A stretch of DNA of 8,309 nucleotides from Bacillota bacterium (GCA_012512705.1 JAAZDR010000164.1:1-8309), one strand, 5' to 3'; positions 1 to 7,364 are shown, counted from the stretch's first letter. Made by a program: numbers and translations. Notes: generated from the letters alone by a model not told the origin.

Positions 1-704
1 ATGTGCAGGAACAGGCTGGGGAGAGGGCAATCGATTCGCTCCGCGAACGACTTATCCGACATTCTCAGATTGCTGAGGTGCGCTTTGTATCAAAGCAAGA
101 AGCAATGGAACGCTTAAAAAAGCAATTTGGCGAACAGGCTCATTTCCTGGAGGGATATGAACAGGAGGAGGAGAACCCCCTGCGCCATTCTTTTGAGATA
201 AAGACAAAAGTGCCGGAGATGATCGGAGAGGTAGCAGAAGATTTACAGACGTATCCCTGGGTGGAGGATGTTTATTACGGCAGTGAAATTGTCGACAATC
301 TGTTTCGTTTCACTACTGCTGTGCGCATTGTTGGTTTAGCTTTCATGATTGCCTTGGGTATAACGGCGATGTTTTAAATCGCGCATACGATCCGTGTAAA
401 GGTTTTTATCCGCAGCCGTGAGATTATGATTATGAAATATGTTGGGGCGACAGAGTGGTTTATTCGCTGGCCTTTTTTGATTGAAGGTCTGGTGATGGGT
501 TTGACTGGGGCCGCTTTATCGCTACTGATAATTTATTACGGCTACCAGGCCGTTGTTGAGTGGGCGAACAGTTATATCTATTTTGTTCCGGTTGTACCCT
601 ATGCGCAAGCTGTTTACAGTTTATTATTAATCCTTTTGCCTTTGGGAATTGGACTCGGTATTTTTGGCAGCGCGATCTCCATGCGCCGCTTTTTAAAAGT
701 ATAA
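1..704 (+). pseudogene. ftsX: Cell-division ABC transporter permease FtsX, 5'-truncated by the window and interrupted by an in-frame TAA
   Basis: FtsX is the membrane partner of the ATPase FtsE. The pair sits at the septum or cell wall and switches on murein hydrolases. The window opens inside the gene (codons in frame from position 3), in the extracellular loop: VRFVSKQEAMERLKKQFGE, then NPLRHSFEIK, then VEDVYYGSEIVDNL. A membrane segment (AVRIVGLAFMIALGITAMF) follows, then TAA at 375-377. Without any frame change the family sequence continues through 378-704: IAHTIRV, then SREIMIMKYVGATEWF, then two further membrane segments and a basic C-terminus ending MRRFLKV. The start and the first membrane segment lie upstream, as ftsE probably does. 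Relatives usually have leucine before I-A/S-N-T-I, so a TTA to TAA change would explain the stop. Re-initiation at ATG 426 is possible but has no good ribosome binding site. The FtsX identity is firm. Whether the gene is truly dead, or this is a base-call error, is open. Confidence 0.88.
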
Positions 705-770
705 AAAAAGACAACTGCTGACGTATTATGCTCTCCTCAGTCAGTATTAGATTTTTATATTTTCCCCGAA

Positions 771-776
771 GGGAGG
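771..776 (+). promoter_or_regulatory. Ribosome binding site for the M23 hydrolase (supports the GTG start)
   Basis: GGGAGG lies nine bases before GTG 786. It is the only strong Shine-Dalgarno-like sequence in the short gap after ftsX. It supports GTG 786 over the next in-frame ATG, which falls inside the signal peptide at codon 10. Confidence 0.7.
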
Positions 777-785
777 CTTTAGTTC

Positions 786-2087
786 GTGGCTAGAAAACGT
801 TATTTCTTTTGGATGATCCTAACGATTACTGCGTTAATGGCAACAGTATTTACAGCATATGCATCCCCTTTAGAGGAACGTCAACAAGAACATGAGGAAC
901 TGCAGAATAAGATTGAATCGCAGCAAGGTGAACTGGAAGCGATGCAGAAGCACGAAAAAGAACTTTTGTCTGAACTCCGACGACTAGAGGGCCAGATTAA
1001 ACAGATTGAACAGGAACTCAATGAGCTGAACAATCGCATTGCTAATACGGAACAAGAGATTGCTGTTACAGAGGAGGAGTTAGCCGAGGCGGAAGAACAG
1101 CTGGCTTATAAGAAAGATCTTCTTAAAAGGCGTCTGCGTGCGATATATGAACACGGTAATGTTAGCTATCTAGAAGTTTTGTTTGAGGCCTCCAGTTTCG
1201 GTGATTTTTTAACAAAATTGAATAATTTAAAGATCATTGCTGATAATGATTTTCAGTTATTATGTAAAGTTGAAGAGGAAAAAAAGATCGTCGAAGCTAA
1301 AAAACTACAGTTGGAAGAACAGCGTAGTGAACTTTTAACGATGCGGCGCGATAGTCTCCTCAAAAAGGAGAAGCATGAGGAGACAAGGATTAAACAGGAG
1401 CAGGTGCTGGCTGCACTCCAGGAGGAGATTAATAAGCAAGAAGAAGCCATCGCTGCTTTGGAACAGGAAGCGAAGAAGCTGGAGGGAATTATCGCTGCTC
1501 TGATGGCGGAGATGCGCCAGCCTCCTTCGCGTAGCGGCAAAGGACTTATCTGGCCAACAGCTGATTTCCAGCGCGGTTGGATCACCTCCGGTTATGGGTA
1601 CCGAACAAATCCGATCACTGGCGCCCGAGGATCCTGGCATGGCGCAATCGATATCGGTATCCCATACCCACGTTGGCCTGCCTCAGCATCTTATAATGGT
1701 AACCCTGTGTACATTCGTGCCGTGGATAATGGGATAGTGGCTTTTTCCGGCTGGCAAGTAGGTCCAGGACAGCTGCGTGGCCTACCGATAGAAGAAGATG
1801 ATCGTGTCCCTAGCAGTACCCAGTGGTGGAAAAACGGCGGTTTCGGTTATGGACGGTTAGTTGTTATCCATCACGGAGAAGGTCTGGCTACTGTCTATGG
1901 TCATGTTTACAAGCGCTTGGTAAATACAGGCGATTACGTTACCCAGGGCCAGCCGATCGCGATAGTCGGCAGCACTGGTTGGAGTACAGGTCCTCATCTA
2001 CACTTTGAAGTACGCAAAAGCAGCGATCCCAACAGCAACGATATCTTTAGCTTCCCCACGGTAGACCCTCTTTCTTACCTGCCCTGA
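786..2087 (+). CDS. Secreted coiled-coil murein hydrolase, M23 (LytM) endopeptidase, of the EnvC/PcsB/CwlO-like class
   Basis: Predicted secreted zinc endopeptidase that cuts peptide bonds of peptidoglycan and is probably controlled by FtsEX. Seen: a GTG start; a signal peptide (basic residues, hydrophobic core, likely cleavage near AYA-SP around residue 26); and a long Glu/Lys/Gln-rich coiled coil (about 29-110 and 160-245). The coils are separated by the RLRAIYEHGNVSYLEVLFEA segment typical of FtsEX-controlled hydrolases. The C-terminal M23 domain spans about 252-433. H285 and D289 (HGAID), H373 (YGH), H404 and H406 (HLHF) match the LytM zinc ligands and catalytic histidines, so the enzyme should be active, unlike the degenerate activator EnvC. 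The domain carries extra sequence near 293-306 and 323-352 compared with compact LytM domains. It follows ftsX by 81 bases and is closed by a terminator. The class is firm; the exact bond cleaved is unknown. Confidence 0.92.
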   Translation: MARKRYFFWMILTITALMATVFTAYASPLEERQQEHEELQNKIESQQGELEAMQKHEKELLSELRRLEGQIKQIEQELNELNNRIANTEQEIAVTEEELAEAEEQLAYKKDLLKRRLRAIYEHGNVSYLEVLFEASSFGDFLTKLNNLKIIADNDFQLLCKVEEEKKIVEAKKLQLEEQRSELLTMRRDSLLKKEKHEETRIKQEQVLAALQEEINKQEEAIAALEQEAKKLEGIIAALMAEMRQPPSRSGKGLIWPTADFQRGWITSGYGYRTNPITGARGSWHGAIDIGIPYPRWPASASYNGNPVYIRAVDNGIVAFSGWQVGPGQLRGLPIEEDDRVPSSTQWWKNGGFGYGRLVVIHHGEGLATVYGHVYKRLVNTGDYVTQGQPIAIVGSTGWSTGPHLHFEVRKSSDPNSNDIFSFPTVDPLSYLP

Positions 2088-2119
2088 GTACTTAATTAGT
2101 ATACAGGCGTAATCGTTAG

Positions 2120-2144
2120 GCTCCTTCAACGAAGGAGCTTTTTT
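2120..2144 (+). terminator. Rho-independent terminator after the M23 hydrolase gene
   Basis: GCTCCTTC (2120-2127) pairs perfectly with GAAGGAGC (2131-2138) around a three-base loop, AAC. Six T residues follow (2139-2144). It lies 32 bases after the M23 stop codon and separates the ftsX-M23 unit from the protease unit. Confidence 0.93.
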
Positions 2145-2193
2145 GCTTGAAGACATTGCTGCAAAAGAAACCTTTCCGCAGTTGTTTGCGTTA

Positions 2194-2202
2194 TGCTATA
2201 AT
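2194..2202 (+). promoter_or_regulatory. Extended -10 promoter for the ctp protease unit
   Basis: TGCTATAAT is a perfect TATAAT hexamer (2197-2202) preceded by the extended -10 TG (2194-2195). At the usual spacing the -35 region is only weak (around TTTCCG, 2173-2178), which is common when an extended -10 is present. The site lies after the terminator and 66 bases before the ATG at 2269, so it probably drives the protease, the PDZ protein and perhaps larA. This is a prediction from sequence only. Confidence 0.65.
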
Positions 2203-2268
2203 TAACTCTATATGACTCGTTAGCGCTGCTCTCACTTTGATTTAATCCAAGAGAAAGTTGGGTGTTTT

Positions 2269-3711
2269 ATGAAACGCCGAATAGCAATAAGTGTGTTTTT
2301 TGTTCTGCTTTTACTTCTCTTTAGCAATACAGGAACTTATTTAATAACCAGGCAGCATTTCGACAACCGGGCTGTTTTTCTGCCTGGTGAAGGAGGCTCC
2401 CTGGAAGAGACAGAAACTAACAAAGAAGTTTCGCCTACAGTAGAAGAGATACAAAAGTTTATAAAAATATATGAACTATTACAGCACAAATATATTAAGC
2501 CCTTGGCTAAAGAAGAACTCCTGGAAGGAGCAATTAAGGGCATGGTAGAAACAATCGATGATCCCCAAACCAATTATTTTGAGCCGGGGATGATGGAGAA
2601 TATGATGATTAAGACAACAGGATCTTTTAGCGGGATCGGTGTTCGGATTGCAGAGATAAACGGAAAAATTGTGATCGTCGATGTTTTTGAAGGAGCACCG
2701 GCCCAGGAAGCTGGCCTGCTTAAGGAGGATATAATCTTAAGCGTTGACGGTCAGCCTGTTACGAATTCGGACCAGGCGGCAAGTTTGTTGCGCGGGCCAA
2801 AGGATACAGAAGTAACCGTTGAGGTGCAGCGCGGTGAGCTGAGCGAGCCGCTAAAATTTACAATCACGCGAAGCGATATAGAAACAGAAACGGTTTACGG
2901 TGAGGTAATCGCTCCGGGTATAGGCTACCTTCAGATCACAAATTTTGATCGCCAGACAGCAAGAGATTTTGTAGAAGTTTTGGCTGAATTGGAACAAAAA
3001 GGTCTAGAGGGACTTATCCTAGACTTGCGGAATAATCCAGGGGGATTATTGGATGAGGCGATCGCTGTCGCAAAAAACATCGTTCCCAAAGGTGAGATTG
3101 CCAGCGTCATCAATCGAAGGGGGGAGAAGTTACAGACTTTCTTTTCTGATGCTGAACCAAAGGATTATGAAATCGTTGTTCTTGTTAATGAACTATCAGC
3201 CAGCGCTGCAGAAATCCTTGCTGGTGCCCTCCAGGATAATGATGCTGCTCTCCTTGTAGGCCAGACTACTTATGGGAAAGCAACGGTTCAACAGTTGGAG
3301 ATTTTTGAAGACGGTTCTGGGCTACGCTACACGATCGCCAAATACAGAACACCTTCGGGGCGTGTTCTTGATGGCAAAGGGCTTATCCCTGATTATGAGG
3401 TGGAGCTGCCGGAAGTCTATTATCTAGCATTTAAGCCGTTACCTCGGGAATTGGAGGACGGTCAGTACAGCCCTGAAGAGCTTAGAACACTGCAGCAGAT
3501 GCTTATCGAAATCGGCTATCTACAAAATGCTAGCGGTATTTTGGATATGACGACGATGGAGGCGATCCGTGCTTTTGCACAAAGCAGGGACATTGATCCT
3601 GAAGACTGGAGAACTGTGCAATTGGCGCTTCGGATAGCTTTAATGGAGACAACTGAAGGTGCGGATACGCAGCTTGATTTTGCCTTACAGCTATTGAATG
3701 AGCGCGAATAA
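2269..3711 (+). CDS. Carboxy-terminal processing serine protease (S41 family, CtpA/CtpB-like) with PDZ and peptidoglycan-binding-like domains
   Basis: Extracytoplasmic membrane-anchored protease that cleaves substrate proteins near their C-termini. In Bacillus the related CtpB cuts SpoIVFA during sporulation. Seen: an N-terminal signal anchor (residues 4-25); an S41 N-terminal helical region (55-105, with DDPQTNYF); a PDZ domain (about 115-200, GSFSGIGVRI, then APAQEAGLLKEDIILSVDG); and the S41 catalytic core (about 205-385, with LDLRNNPGGLL). The Ser-Lys-Gln active site fits S312 (SASAAEI), K337 (TTYGKATVQQ) and Q341, with the same spacing as S309/K334/Q338 of CtpB. Residues about 402-455 resemble a peptidoglycan-binding type 1 helix bundle (TLQQMLIEIGY, then TTMEAIRAFAQSRDI). 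The ATG at 2269 has a weak upstream GGGTG but is followed directly by the signal anchor. The next gene begins 17 bases later. Whether sporulation is its pathway here is inference. Confidence 0.93.
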   Translation: MKRRIAISVFFVLLLLLFSNTGTYLITRQHFDNRAVFLPGEGGSLEETETNKEVSPTVEEIQKFIKIYELLQHKYIKPLAKEELLEGAIKGMVETIDDPQTNYFEPGMMENMMIKTTGSFSGIGVRIAEINGKIVIVDVFEGAPAQEAGLLKEDIILSVDGQPVTNSDQAASLLRGPKDTEVTVEVQRGELSEPLKFTITRSDIETETVYGEVIAPGIGYLQITNFDRQTARDFVEVLAELEQKGLEGLILDLRNNPGGLLDEAIAVAKNIVPKGEIASVINRRGEKLQTFFSDAEPKDYEIVVLVNELSASAAEILAGALQDNDAALLVGQTTYGKATVQQLEIFEDGSGLRYTIAKYRTPSGRVLDGKGLIPDYEVELPEVYYLAFKPLPRELEDGQYSPEELRTLQQMLIEIGYLQNASGILDMTTMEAIRAFAQSRDIDPEDWRTVQLALRIALMETTEGADTQLDFALQLLNERE

Positions 3712-3728
3712 AAGGCAGGCGAAAAATT

Positions 3729-5048
3729 ATGGAGCAGCTATTAACACTGGTTTGGATGGTTTTGCAGACGCTTCCTCTTTTTTTGGTGCATCCTCTGTTC
3801 TGGCTTGTAGTGCTGCTGGTTTTTTTTCAATATCGGCGCGTTATTGAAATCGAAAAGCAGCTGTTCGGTACTGCCAAAAACAATATTTGGGAACAGACGG
3901 CGCTTTCAATGCTTACGGGTCTCGGTGGCGGGTTGTTTGCCAGTATTTTGTTACTGTTATTCGGTCTTTCACTGGATCGGATCGCTATTTCCTGGCTCTG
4001 GCCAATTGCGCTCTTGCTGCTTATGATTCACCCTCGCCTGTTGTGTTTTTCTTATGCCGGGGGTATAATCGGTCTACTGTCTCTGATCATGCGTCTTGCT
4101 GCTCCATATTTCCCACAATTAGAAACTTCATTTTTAAAAGGTCTGCTGGATATCTCCCTGCCGGGACTGCTCTTTCTCATTGCGGTCCTGCACCTAACAG
4201 AAGCGTTATTAATCTTTTTTAGCGGCCACTGGGGCAACAGCCCAATATTTATTAAAACACCGCAGGGGGAAGTGGTGGCCGGTTTTAGTTTGCAGCGTTT
4301 TTGGCCTTTGCCGATAATGGGTCTTGTTGCTATCATTGTCCCCGAAGCATCAGAGATGCTCCAGGGGAGCGTACCAATGCCTGAATGGTGGCCCCTTTTT
4401 CAATCAACGCTCGAACCTGGTAGTGCGGAGAAGCTGCTTTATCTCATGTTTCCGGTTGTTGCTGGTTTGGGGTATGGGGATTTAGCAGTATCATCCAAGC
4501 CGCGCGATAAATGCCTTTATACAGCGCGAAATCTTGCTATCTACAGCATTATACTTTTGATGCTTTCACTATTATCTGAGTTTTATCCGCTATTTGTACT
4601 TCCCGGAGTTCTTTTTGCCCCCCTGGCGCACGAGTATGTTGTTTATCTCGGCAACAAAGGTGAGCTGAGCAGTAAACCATACTATAGTTTTCCTGATCAG
4701 GGTGTTAGGGTTCTGGATGTTTTTCCGGGCACACCAGCGGATAAAGCAGGCTTAAAAAGCAATGATCTTATCTTGCGTGTGCAGGGCGCACATATTGATA
4801 GTGCAGCTGGATTCTGGACGCTGCTTCGAGAATACTTTATTTATTTTCATTCTCTGTATTTAGAGGTTCTTCGTGATGAGCGGATTTTGATCCTAACGCT
4901 GCCCAAACAGTCTTTATTACGATTCAGGCAGGAAGTGTTTGGTTTGATTCTTGTTCCCGAACCGTACAGCAAAAAGTATGTGGAAATGAAAAAAAGCCTA
5001 TTTCCCCAGATACTTAAAAGATTATTTAAAGGTCTGCGTAAGCCTTGA
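3729..5048 (+). CDS. Polytopic membrane protein with C-terminal PDZ domain, MinJ-like
   Basis: Integral membrane protein of 439 residues. Hydrophobic segments lie at about 13-34, 62-80, 86-101, 104-121, 142-166, 191-205, 236-251 and 268-298, ahead of one PDZ domain at about 320-392 (GVRVLDVFPGTPADKAGLKSNDLILRV without the usual acidic loop extension). A basic tail (KRLFKGLRKP) closes it. In Bacillus the equivalent place, just after ctpB, is held by MinJ, a multi-spanning PDZ protein that links DivIVA at the pole and septum to MinD. The layout here matches, so a division-site or polar scaffold role is a reasonable inference, but sequence similarity to MinJ itself cannot be measured here. The 17-base gap and the modest AGGCAGG upstream suggest coupling with the protease gene. 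The PDZ protein may present or tether substrates for that protease. Confidence 0.8.
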   Translation: MEQLLTLVWMVLQTLPLFLVHPLFWLVVLLVFFQYRRVIEIEKQLFGTAKNNIWEQTALSMLTGLGGGLFASILLLLFGLSLDRIAISWLWPIALLLLMIHPRLLCFSYAGGIIGLLSLIMRLAAPYFPQLETSFLKGLLDISLPGLLFLIAVLHLTEALLIFFSGHWGNSPIFIKTPQGEVVAGFSLQRFWPLPIMGLVAIIVPEASEMLQGSVPMPEWWPLFQSTLEPGSAEKLLYLMFPVVAGLGYGDLAVSSKPRDKCLYTARNLAIYSIILLMLSLLSEFYPLFVLPGVLFAPLAHEYVVYLGNKGELSSKPYYSFPDQGVRVLDVFPGTPADKAGLKSNDLILRVQGAHIDSAAGFWTLLREYFIYFHSLYLEVLRDERILILTLPKQSLLRFRQEVFGLILVPEPYSKKYVEMKKSLFPQILKRLFKGLRKP

Positions 5049-5080
5049 ACTCTGCAGCGGGTTGAAAGGACGGGATGAAC

Positions 5081-5086
5081 GGGAGG
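5081..5086 (+). promoter_or_regulatory. Ribosome binding site of larA
   Basis: GGGAGG lies ten bases before ATG 5097, in the 48-base gap after the PDZ-protein gene. No promoter or terminator is evident in the gap, so larA may be transcribed with the genes before it. Confidence 0.6.
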
Positions 5087-5096
5087 GATTGGTGAG

Positions 5097-6350
5097 ATGC
5101 GTTTCAAATACGGGAAAAAAACCCTTGAGCTGCCGTTAGAGGGCCTGCTTCAATATAAGGAGCTTAAACTTAAGGATACTACCCCGCTTAAGGATCCTCA
5201 CGCCGAGATCTTGAGGGCCTTACGCCGACCAACCTCCGGCAAACCGCTGAAGGAGCGCGTATGTAAGGGAGAAAGCGTCTGTATTCTTGTAAATGATCCG
5301 ACAAGGGTAGCACGAACGGAGCTGTTTATGCCCTTGTTACTGGCCGAGCTCAATGAAGCGGGGATAGAGGACGAACAGATTACCGCTGTTTTTACAATCG
5401 GCAGTCACCGTCCAGTTACCGCCGGGGAGATGCGTCGGATTGTCGGAGAAGAGGCAGCTGCGCGTATTCTGCTTCTTAACCATGAACCGGATAACGAGCA
5501 TAACCTTACCTATTTAGGGGATACTGCCCGAGGAACTCCGGTAAAAATAAATTCTATTGTTGCTTCCGCTGATCGCCGTATACTAACCGGAAGCATTATT
5601 TATCATTTTTTTGCTGGTTTTGGGGGAGGACGCAAAGCCCTTGTTCCAGGAGTAGCTGCCATGGAGACAATCCAGGCCAACCACAGGCTGATGCTTGAGG
5701 AAGGCGCCCGTCTCGGTGTGCTGGAGGGTAACCCTGTGCATGAAGATCTTTTGGAAGCAGCAAATATGGTTGGCGCAGATTTTCTTTTGAATGTTGTTCT
5801 AAACGAAGAGAAGGAACTGCTTGCCGTGTTTAGCGGTGATATGCAGGAAGCACATCGCCGTGGCTGTTCTTTTGTTGAAGAAGTATACGGTGTGCCGATT
5901 ACGAAGAAGGCGGATCTAGTGATCGCTAGCTGCGGTGGCTACCCGAAAGATATTAACATCTATCAGTCCCAGAAAACTTTGGAAAATGCAGCCCAGGCAG
6001 TGCGTGACGGAGGCGTAATTATTCTCCTCGCCGAATGTGCGGAAGGAGCCGGTTCAGCAGTTTACGAACAATGGGCAAAGCGTTATCGGCGTTTGCCGGA
6101 GATGGAAGCAGCACTACGCAACAATTTTCAGCTTGGAGGGCATAAAGCCTATGCGATCTCTAGGGTATTATCGCGTTGCCAAGTTTTTCTCGTTTCCGAC
6201 CTGGAACAAAAGTTAGCTGCAGAGCTCGGGTTCAAAGCGTTTGGCGACCCGGAGGGAGCTTTGCGAAAAGCAATGTTATGCATAGGAGGAAACCTGGTGA
6301 CATATATTATGCCCGAAGGTGCATTGACTACACCAGTCTTTAATTATTAG
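5097..6350 (+). CDS. larA: LarA-family nickel-pincer 2-hydroxyacid racemase/epimerase (lactate racemase-like)
   Basis: Cytoplasmic enzyme of the lactate racemase family, which inverts the carbon bearing a 2-hydroxy group by hydride transfer to a nickel-pincer nucleotide cofactor. The length (417 residues) is normal for LarA. Seen: NDPTR (66-70); GSHRPVT with H104; YHFFAGFGGGRKALVPG with H170 and K180; NHR with H196; and YQSQKTLENA with Q290 and K293. H104, H170, K180 and H196 align, at a constant offset of four, with H108, H174, K184 (the cofactor-bearing lysine) and H200 of lactobacillar LarA. The cofactor and metal site therefore appears complete. The family includes enzymes acting on other 2-hydroxyacids and sugar acids, so lactate as substrate is not proven. 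The cofactor-synthesis genes larB, larC and larE are not in this window. The gene stands 48 bases after the PDZ gene and 59 bases before the transporter gene. Confidence 0.88.
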   Translation: MRFKYGKKTLELPLEGLLQYKELKLKDTTPLKDPHAEILRALRRPTSGKPLKERVCKGESVCILVNDPTRVARTELFMPLLLAELNEAGIEDEQITAVFTIGSHRPVTAGEMRRIVGEEAAARILLLNHEPDNEHNLTYLGDTARGTPVKINSIVASADRRILTGSIIYHFFAGFGGGRKALVPGVAAMETIQANHRLMLEEGARLGVLEGNPVHEDLLEAANMVGADFLLNVVLNEEKELLAVFSGDMQEAHRRGCSFVEEVYGVPITKKADLVIASCGGYPKDINIYQSQKTLENAAQAVRDGGVIILLAECAEGAGSAVYEQWAKRYRRLPEMEAALRNNFQLGGHKAYAISRVLSRCQVFLVSDLEQKLAAELGFKAFGDPEGALRKAMLCIGGNLVTYIMPEGALTTPVFNY

Positions 6351-6363
6351 TTATCGGGATTAT

Positions 6364-6380
6364 TATATATATATATATAT
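6364..6380 (+). repeat. TA dinucleotide run between larA and the transporter gene
   Basis: Seventeen bases of strictly alternating T and A lie in the 59-base gap between the two genes. This could be an easily melted or slippage-prone tract. No defined function can be read from it, although it partly overlaps the place where a promoter for the next gene would lie. Confidence 0.8.
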
Positions 6381-6391
6381 TACTGCACTGC

Positions 6392-6400
6392 AGGAAGGAA
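6392..6400 (+). promoter_or_regulatory. Ribosome binding site supporting the GTG start of the GDT1-family transporter
   Basis: AGGAAGGAA lies nine bases before GTG 6410. No in-frame ATG follows until inside the second membrane segment (M41), after the first essential motif, so the GTG start is well supported. Confidence 0.65.
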
Positions 6401-6409
6401 GTTCTTGTC

Positions 6410-6973
6410 GTGGAAATATTTATAACCTCTTTCTTAACAGTTTTTTTAGCGGAGCTCGGTGACAAAACTCAGCTTGTCAGTTTAACGCTCGCTTCCCGTT
6501 ACCCTCCACGGCATGTTTTTTTAGGGGCAATGTCCGGTCTTTTTTTGGTGCTCGCCTTGGCTGTTGCTGCCGGTGAAATAGTTGCCAACCTTATTCCACC
6601 GGCGACCCTCTCTCTTGTTTCCGGTATTTTTTTTATCTTTATTGGAATCCTAAATTATTTCCAGCAGGAAGAATGTGGAGAGGTATGCTCCACCGGCTGT
6701 TCCGCATTTCTTCAGAGCTTTGGCCTTATTTTTCTTGCCGAGCTTGGCGATAAAACTCAGCTGACAGCGATGCTTTTATCCGCTACATACCGTGCCCCGC
6801 TGCTCGTCCTAGTGGGGGCGATGTGTGCCCAGGCTCTTAATCATGGTTTTGCTGTATTTGTTGGGAAGCGTTATCTTTCTCGTCTTCCCCGGCGCTATTT
6901 GAAGCTTTCCGCAGCTGTTTTATTTGTAGTTATCGGTTTTTTCATCATCATGAGTAGTTTTTTGTTTTGCTAA
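6410..6973 (+). CDS. GDT1/TMEM165 (UPF0016) family cation transporter, probable Mn2+ or Ca2+ exporter
   Basis: Small membrane protein of 187 residues that matches the GDT1/TMEM165 family. Known members exchange Mn2+ or Ca2+ for protons, and bacterial members such as MneA of Vibrio export manganese. Seen: two homologous halves of about three membrane segments each, each starting with the family signature. These are AELGDKTQLVSL (E15, D18, K19) and AELGDKTQLTAM (E111, D114, K115), whose acidic residues form the metal site. A short loop between the halves carries three cysteines (EECGEVCSTGC, 87-97), which is not part of the family signature. The start is GTG. The gene follows larA by 59 bases with no terminator between them. 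A metal-homeostasis role is inferred from the family. A link to the nickel of LarA is possible but unsupported, because the family is not known for nickel. Confidence 0.9.
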   Translation: MEIFITSFLTVFLAELGDKTQLVSLTLASRYPPRHVFLGAMSGLFLVLALAVAAGEIVANLIPPATLSLVSGIFFIFIGILNYFQQEECGEVCSTGCSAFLQSFGLIFLAELGDKTQLTAMLLSATYRAPLLVLVGAMCAQALNHGFAVFVGKRYLSRLPRRYLKLSAAVLFVVIGFFIIMSSFLFC

Positions 6974-7163
6974 AGCAACAGCAAGGCGAAATTAGCCAAA
7001 TCAAAATATTTTTTTATATACGTTTTTATGTACTCGTAAACAAATCATACTTGTAACCGAGTGAGTTTTCAGAACGGTTTTGTAGTTCTTTGTAAAAATA
7101 AAATGATAATAAGTCTGTTACCTCAATTACCACATTTTTTTTCTTTCATACATATATATTTGT

Positions 7164-7280
7164 CTATCTCCGCTAAGTTATTTAGAATTTAAACAATTTC
7201 AATGAATAGTTTTTTTATCTTCGTCGGTTTTTGAAAACTTTTTAAACTATAAAAAAACGGGCATATCCTATCTCTGCTAA
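7164..7280 (+). repeat. Near-direct repeat CTATCTCYGCTAA, two copies
   Basis: CTATCTCCGCTAA at 7164-7176 and CTATCTCTGCTAA at 7268-7280 match at 12 of 13 positions and start 104 bases apart. They may be a small duplication or two binding sites. In a low-complexity tract a chance match is also possible. Confidence 0.35.
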
Positions 7281-7364
7281 AATCTATACATAAAACACTT
7301 ATATCGCATAGTCGTTATTGCCATCAACCATATATTTATTGAAAACATCTTAAATAAGGGGTCT

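Noticed and set aside
375..425. Frameshift or programmed recoding as the cause of the split in ftsX
   Set aside because: Both pieces are in the same frame, so no frameshift is needed. The codon is TAA, which does not encode selenocysteine, and no slippery sequence or hairpin is apparent nearby.
718..744. Possible terminator hairpin after ftsX (CTGAC...GTCAG)
   Set aside because: The stem is only five pairs with a 17-base loop and the T-rich stretch is not adjacent, so transcription probably continues into the M23 gene.
1253..1640. Minus-strand ORFs of about 100 codons within the M23 gene
   Set aside because: They are Ser/Leu/Cys-rich shadows of the Glu/Lys-rich coiled coil on the other strand and have no ribosome binding sites of note.
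6324..6353. Promoter-like TTGACT at the end of larA for the transporter gene
   Set aside because: No good -10 hexamer lies at the right distance (TAGTTA at best), and the -35 match lies within larA coding sequence.
6961..7020. Terminator after the transporter gene
   Set aside because: TTGC/GCAA and GGC/GCC can pair, but the stems are three to four pairs and the T run at 7010-7016 is too far away.
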